NCBI GenBank assembly: GCA_023387235.1
Contig: JAEWIJ010000114.1
Location: forward strand, 1 to 23,777
Direction of reading: 5' to 3'
DNA from: Pseudomonadota bacterium
GTDB lineage: Bacteria; Pseudomonadota; Alphaproteobacteria; Rhizobiales; Hyphomicrobiaceae
DNA: 23,777 bases
The notes beneath the pieces were generated by a model. It did not search any database. It was not told the origin of the DNA and saw only the letters and a list, made by a program, of their open reading frames with translations. The position numbers and the translations under genes were made by a program. Of this stretch, positions 22,954 through 23,777 are shown piece after piece; positions within the stretch are counted from its first letter, which is position 1; each line of letters begins with the position of its first letter.

Positions 22954-23777
22954 TCATTGGCCAACGATGCTCTTGAGCCGTTCTGCCGCCGCGGATGAGC
23001 CGAGCGCTTGTGCCCGCATGTACCAGACTCTCGCTTGCTCGCGATCGCTCACGAGCCCAACAGCACTGAGACGCGTCAACGTCGCCGGATCGTAGGTTTC
23101 GGCAAGCTCCATGGCCGCATCCGCAAGGCCCGCATTGCTGGCCCGCTCGAGAAACAGACGAGCGCTCGTAACGTCGCCCGTGGCCAACAAGGCGCGCCCC
23201 CGCGCCAGGAACCTGGCGCCGTCTTCCGAAGTGACCGTGAAGCCAAGTGCTTGCCGGCGGGCGTTTTGAGCGGCCCGCGTCTTGGCTACGGCGGCTTCTT
23301 TGACGATCCGCTCGGCCTCGGCCTTCTGCGCAGCTTCGGTCGCTGCGCGCTGACGCTCTTCCTCAGCCTTGCGCGCAGCCGCTGCCGCTTCGGCCACCTG
23401 ACGTTTACGCTCGACCTCGGCCTTCTGCGCGGCTTCGGCTGCTGCCCGCTGACGCTCTTCCTCAACCTTGCGCGCCGCCGCGGCCGCTTCGGCCACCTGA
23501 CGTTTACGCTCGGCCTCGGCCTTCTGCGCAGCTTCGGCGGCTGCCCGCTGACGCTCTTCCTCAGCCTTACGCGCAGCCGCTGCTGCTTCGGCCATCTGAC
23601 GTTTGCGCTCGGCCTCCGCTTTCTGCGCAGCTTCGGCCGCCGCGCGCTGACGCTCTTCCTCCGCCTTGCGTGCAGCCGCCGCCGCTTCGGCCACCTGACG
23701 TTTGCGCTCGGCCTCCGCTTTCTGCGCAGCTTCGGCCGCCGCGCGCTGACGCTCTTCCTCTGCCTTGCGCGCAGCCG
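22954..23777 (-). CDS. Coiled-coil repeat protein with Sel1-like C-terminus (partial)
   Basis: The frame is open to the window edge, so the true start is to the right and 273 residues are visible. The visible part begins inside a run of 33-residue Ala/Glu/Lys/Arg-rich repeats (AEAAAAARKAEEERQRAAAEAAQKAEAERKRQ type), four complete and one partial, which should form a long coiled coil like the middle of TolA. The last ~100 residues (ARFLARGRALLATGDVTSARLFLERASNAGLADAAMELAETYDP and ARVWYMRAQALGSSAAAERL) look like Sel1/TPR repeats. The gene ends as ATGA against an alternative DsrE-gene start. This is probably an envelope or scaffold protein; its function cannot be assigned without the missing N-terminus. 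Confidence 0.8.
   Translation of the reverse strand, partial: AARKAEEERQRAAAEAAQKAEAERKRQVAEAAAAARKAEEERQRAAAEAAQKAEAERKRQMAEAAAAARKAEEERQRAAAEAAQKAEAERKRQVAEAAAAARKVEEERQRAAAEAAQKAEVERKRQVAEAAAAARKAEEERQRAATEAAQKAEAERIVKEAAVAKTRAAQNARRQALGFTVTSEDGARFLARGRALLATGDVTSARLFLERASNAGLADAAMELAETYDPATLTRLSAVGLVSDREQARVWYMRAQALGSSAAAERLKSIVGQ
23308..23777 (-). repeat. 99-bp tandem repeats in the coiled-coil gene
   Basis: The word CCAYCTGACGT recurs at 23394, 23493, 23592 and 23691, exactly 99 bases apart, giving 33 codons per unit. About 4.75 copies are visible and the array runs off the window, so the total is unknown. Units are nearly identical at the DNA level, including synonymous positions, which points to recent duplication or ongoing homogenisation. 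Confidence 0.92.

Noticed and set aside
23308..23777. Regular DNA repeats as a possible CRISPR or satellite array
   Set aside because: Units are 99 bases with no spacers and keep an open reading frame throughout, so they are protein-coding repeats.

Overview
The window is GC-rich, tightly packed DNA that looks like a chromosomal segment of an alphaproteobacterium, most likely of the order Hyphomicrobiales (Rhizobiales). Supporting signs are the soxBDAG gene order, a long AarF/UbiB-type kinase gene, a BA14K-like cysteine motif at the C-terminus of a periplasmic binding protein, the many ABC/TAXI solute-binding proteins, and start codon overlaps of ATGA and TGATG type. No tRNA, rRNA, insertion sequence, phage gene or CRISPR array was seen.

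Layout. (1) 1-1713: three small hairpins followed by a UbiB-like kinase gene on the minus strand, with a likely intrinsic terminator. (2) 2022-3188: an envelope protein with a DUF1287 domain and four 31-residue repeats encoded by 93-bp DNA repeats. (3) 3329-3535: a small two-helix membrane protein on the minus strand, divergent from the next block; a 20-bp near-perfect palindrome lies between them. (4) 3612-8158, plus strand: a metallo-beta-lactamase-fold hydrolase, an NMT1/TauA-type binding protein, ABC ATPase, ABC permease, and a GntR/HutC-type regulator. (5) 8299-13403, plus strand: soxB, soxD, soxA and soxG, a complete heterotetrameric sarcosine oxidase. (6) 13505-15844: a GlxA/GbdR-type AraC regulator and a mandelate-racemase-subgroup enolase-superfamily enzyme. 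(7) 16115-20740, minus strand: a five-gene branched-chain-amino-acid-type (Liv/HAAT) ABC importer in the order binding protein, livH, livM, livG, livF. (8) 20807-23777, minus strand: a LuxR-type DNA-binding fragment, a TAXI-type binding protein with a BA14K-like tail, a secreted DsrE-like protein, and the 3' part of an Ala/Glu-rich coiled-coil protein with 99-bp repeats and a Sel1-like end, cut by the window edge.

How the genes may work together. Blocks 4 to 6 read as one plus-strand catabolic island: a hydrolase, an importer, a ligand-sensing GntR repressor, an oxidase that demethylates sarcosine (to glycine plus a one-carbon unit), a GbdR-like regulator, and an acid-sugar/lactone or betaine-type enolase enzyme. 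The sarcosine oxidase step is firm; the identity of the imported compound and the link to the enolase enzyme are inference. The Liv-type importer converges on this island and could bring in a related amino-acid-like compound, but nothing in the sequence proves that. The most unusual signals are the palindrome before the hydrolase operon, the two internally repeated proteins (93-bp and 99-bp units), the TAXI/BA14K-like fusion, and the isolated LuxR-type end fragment.
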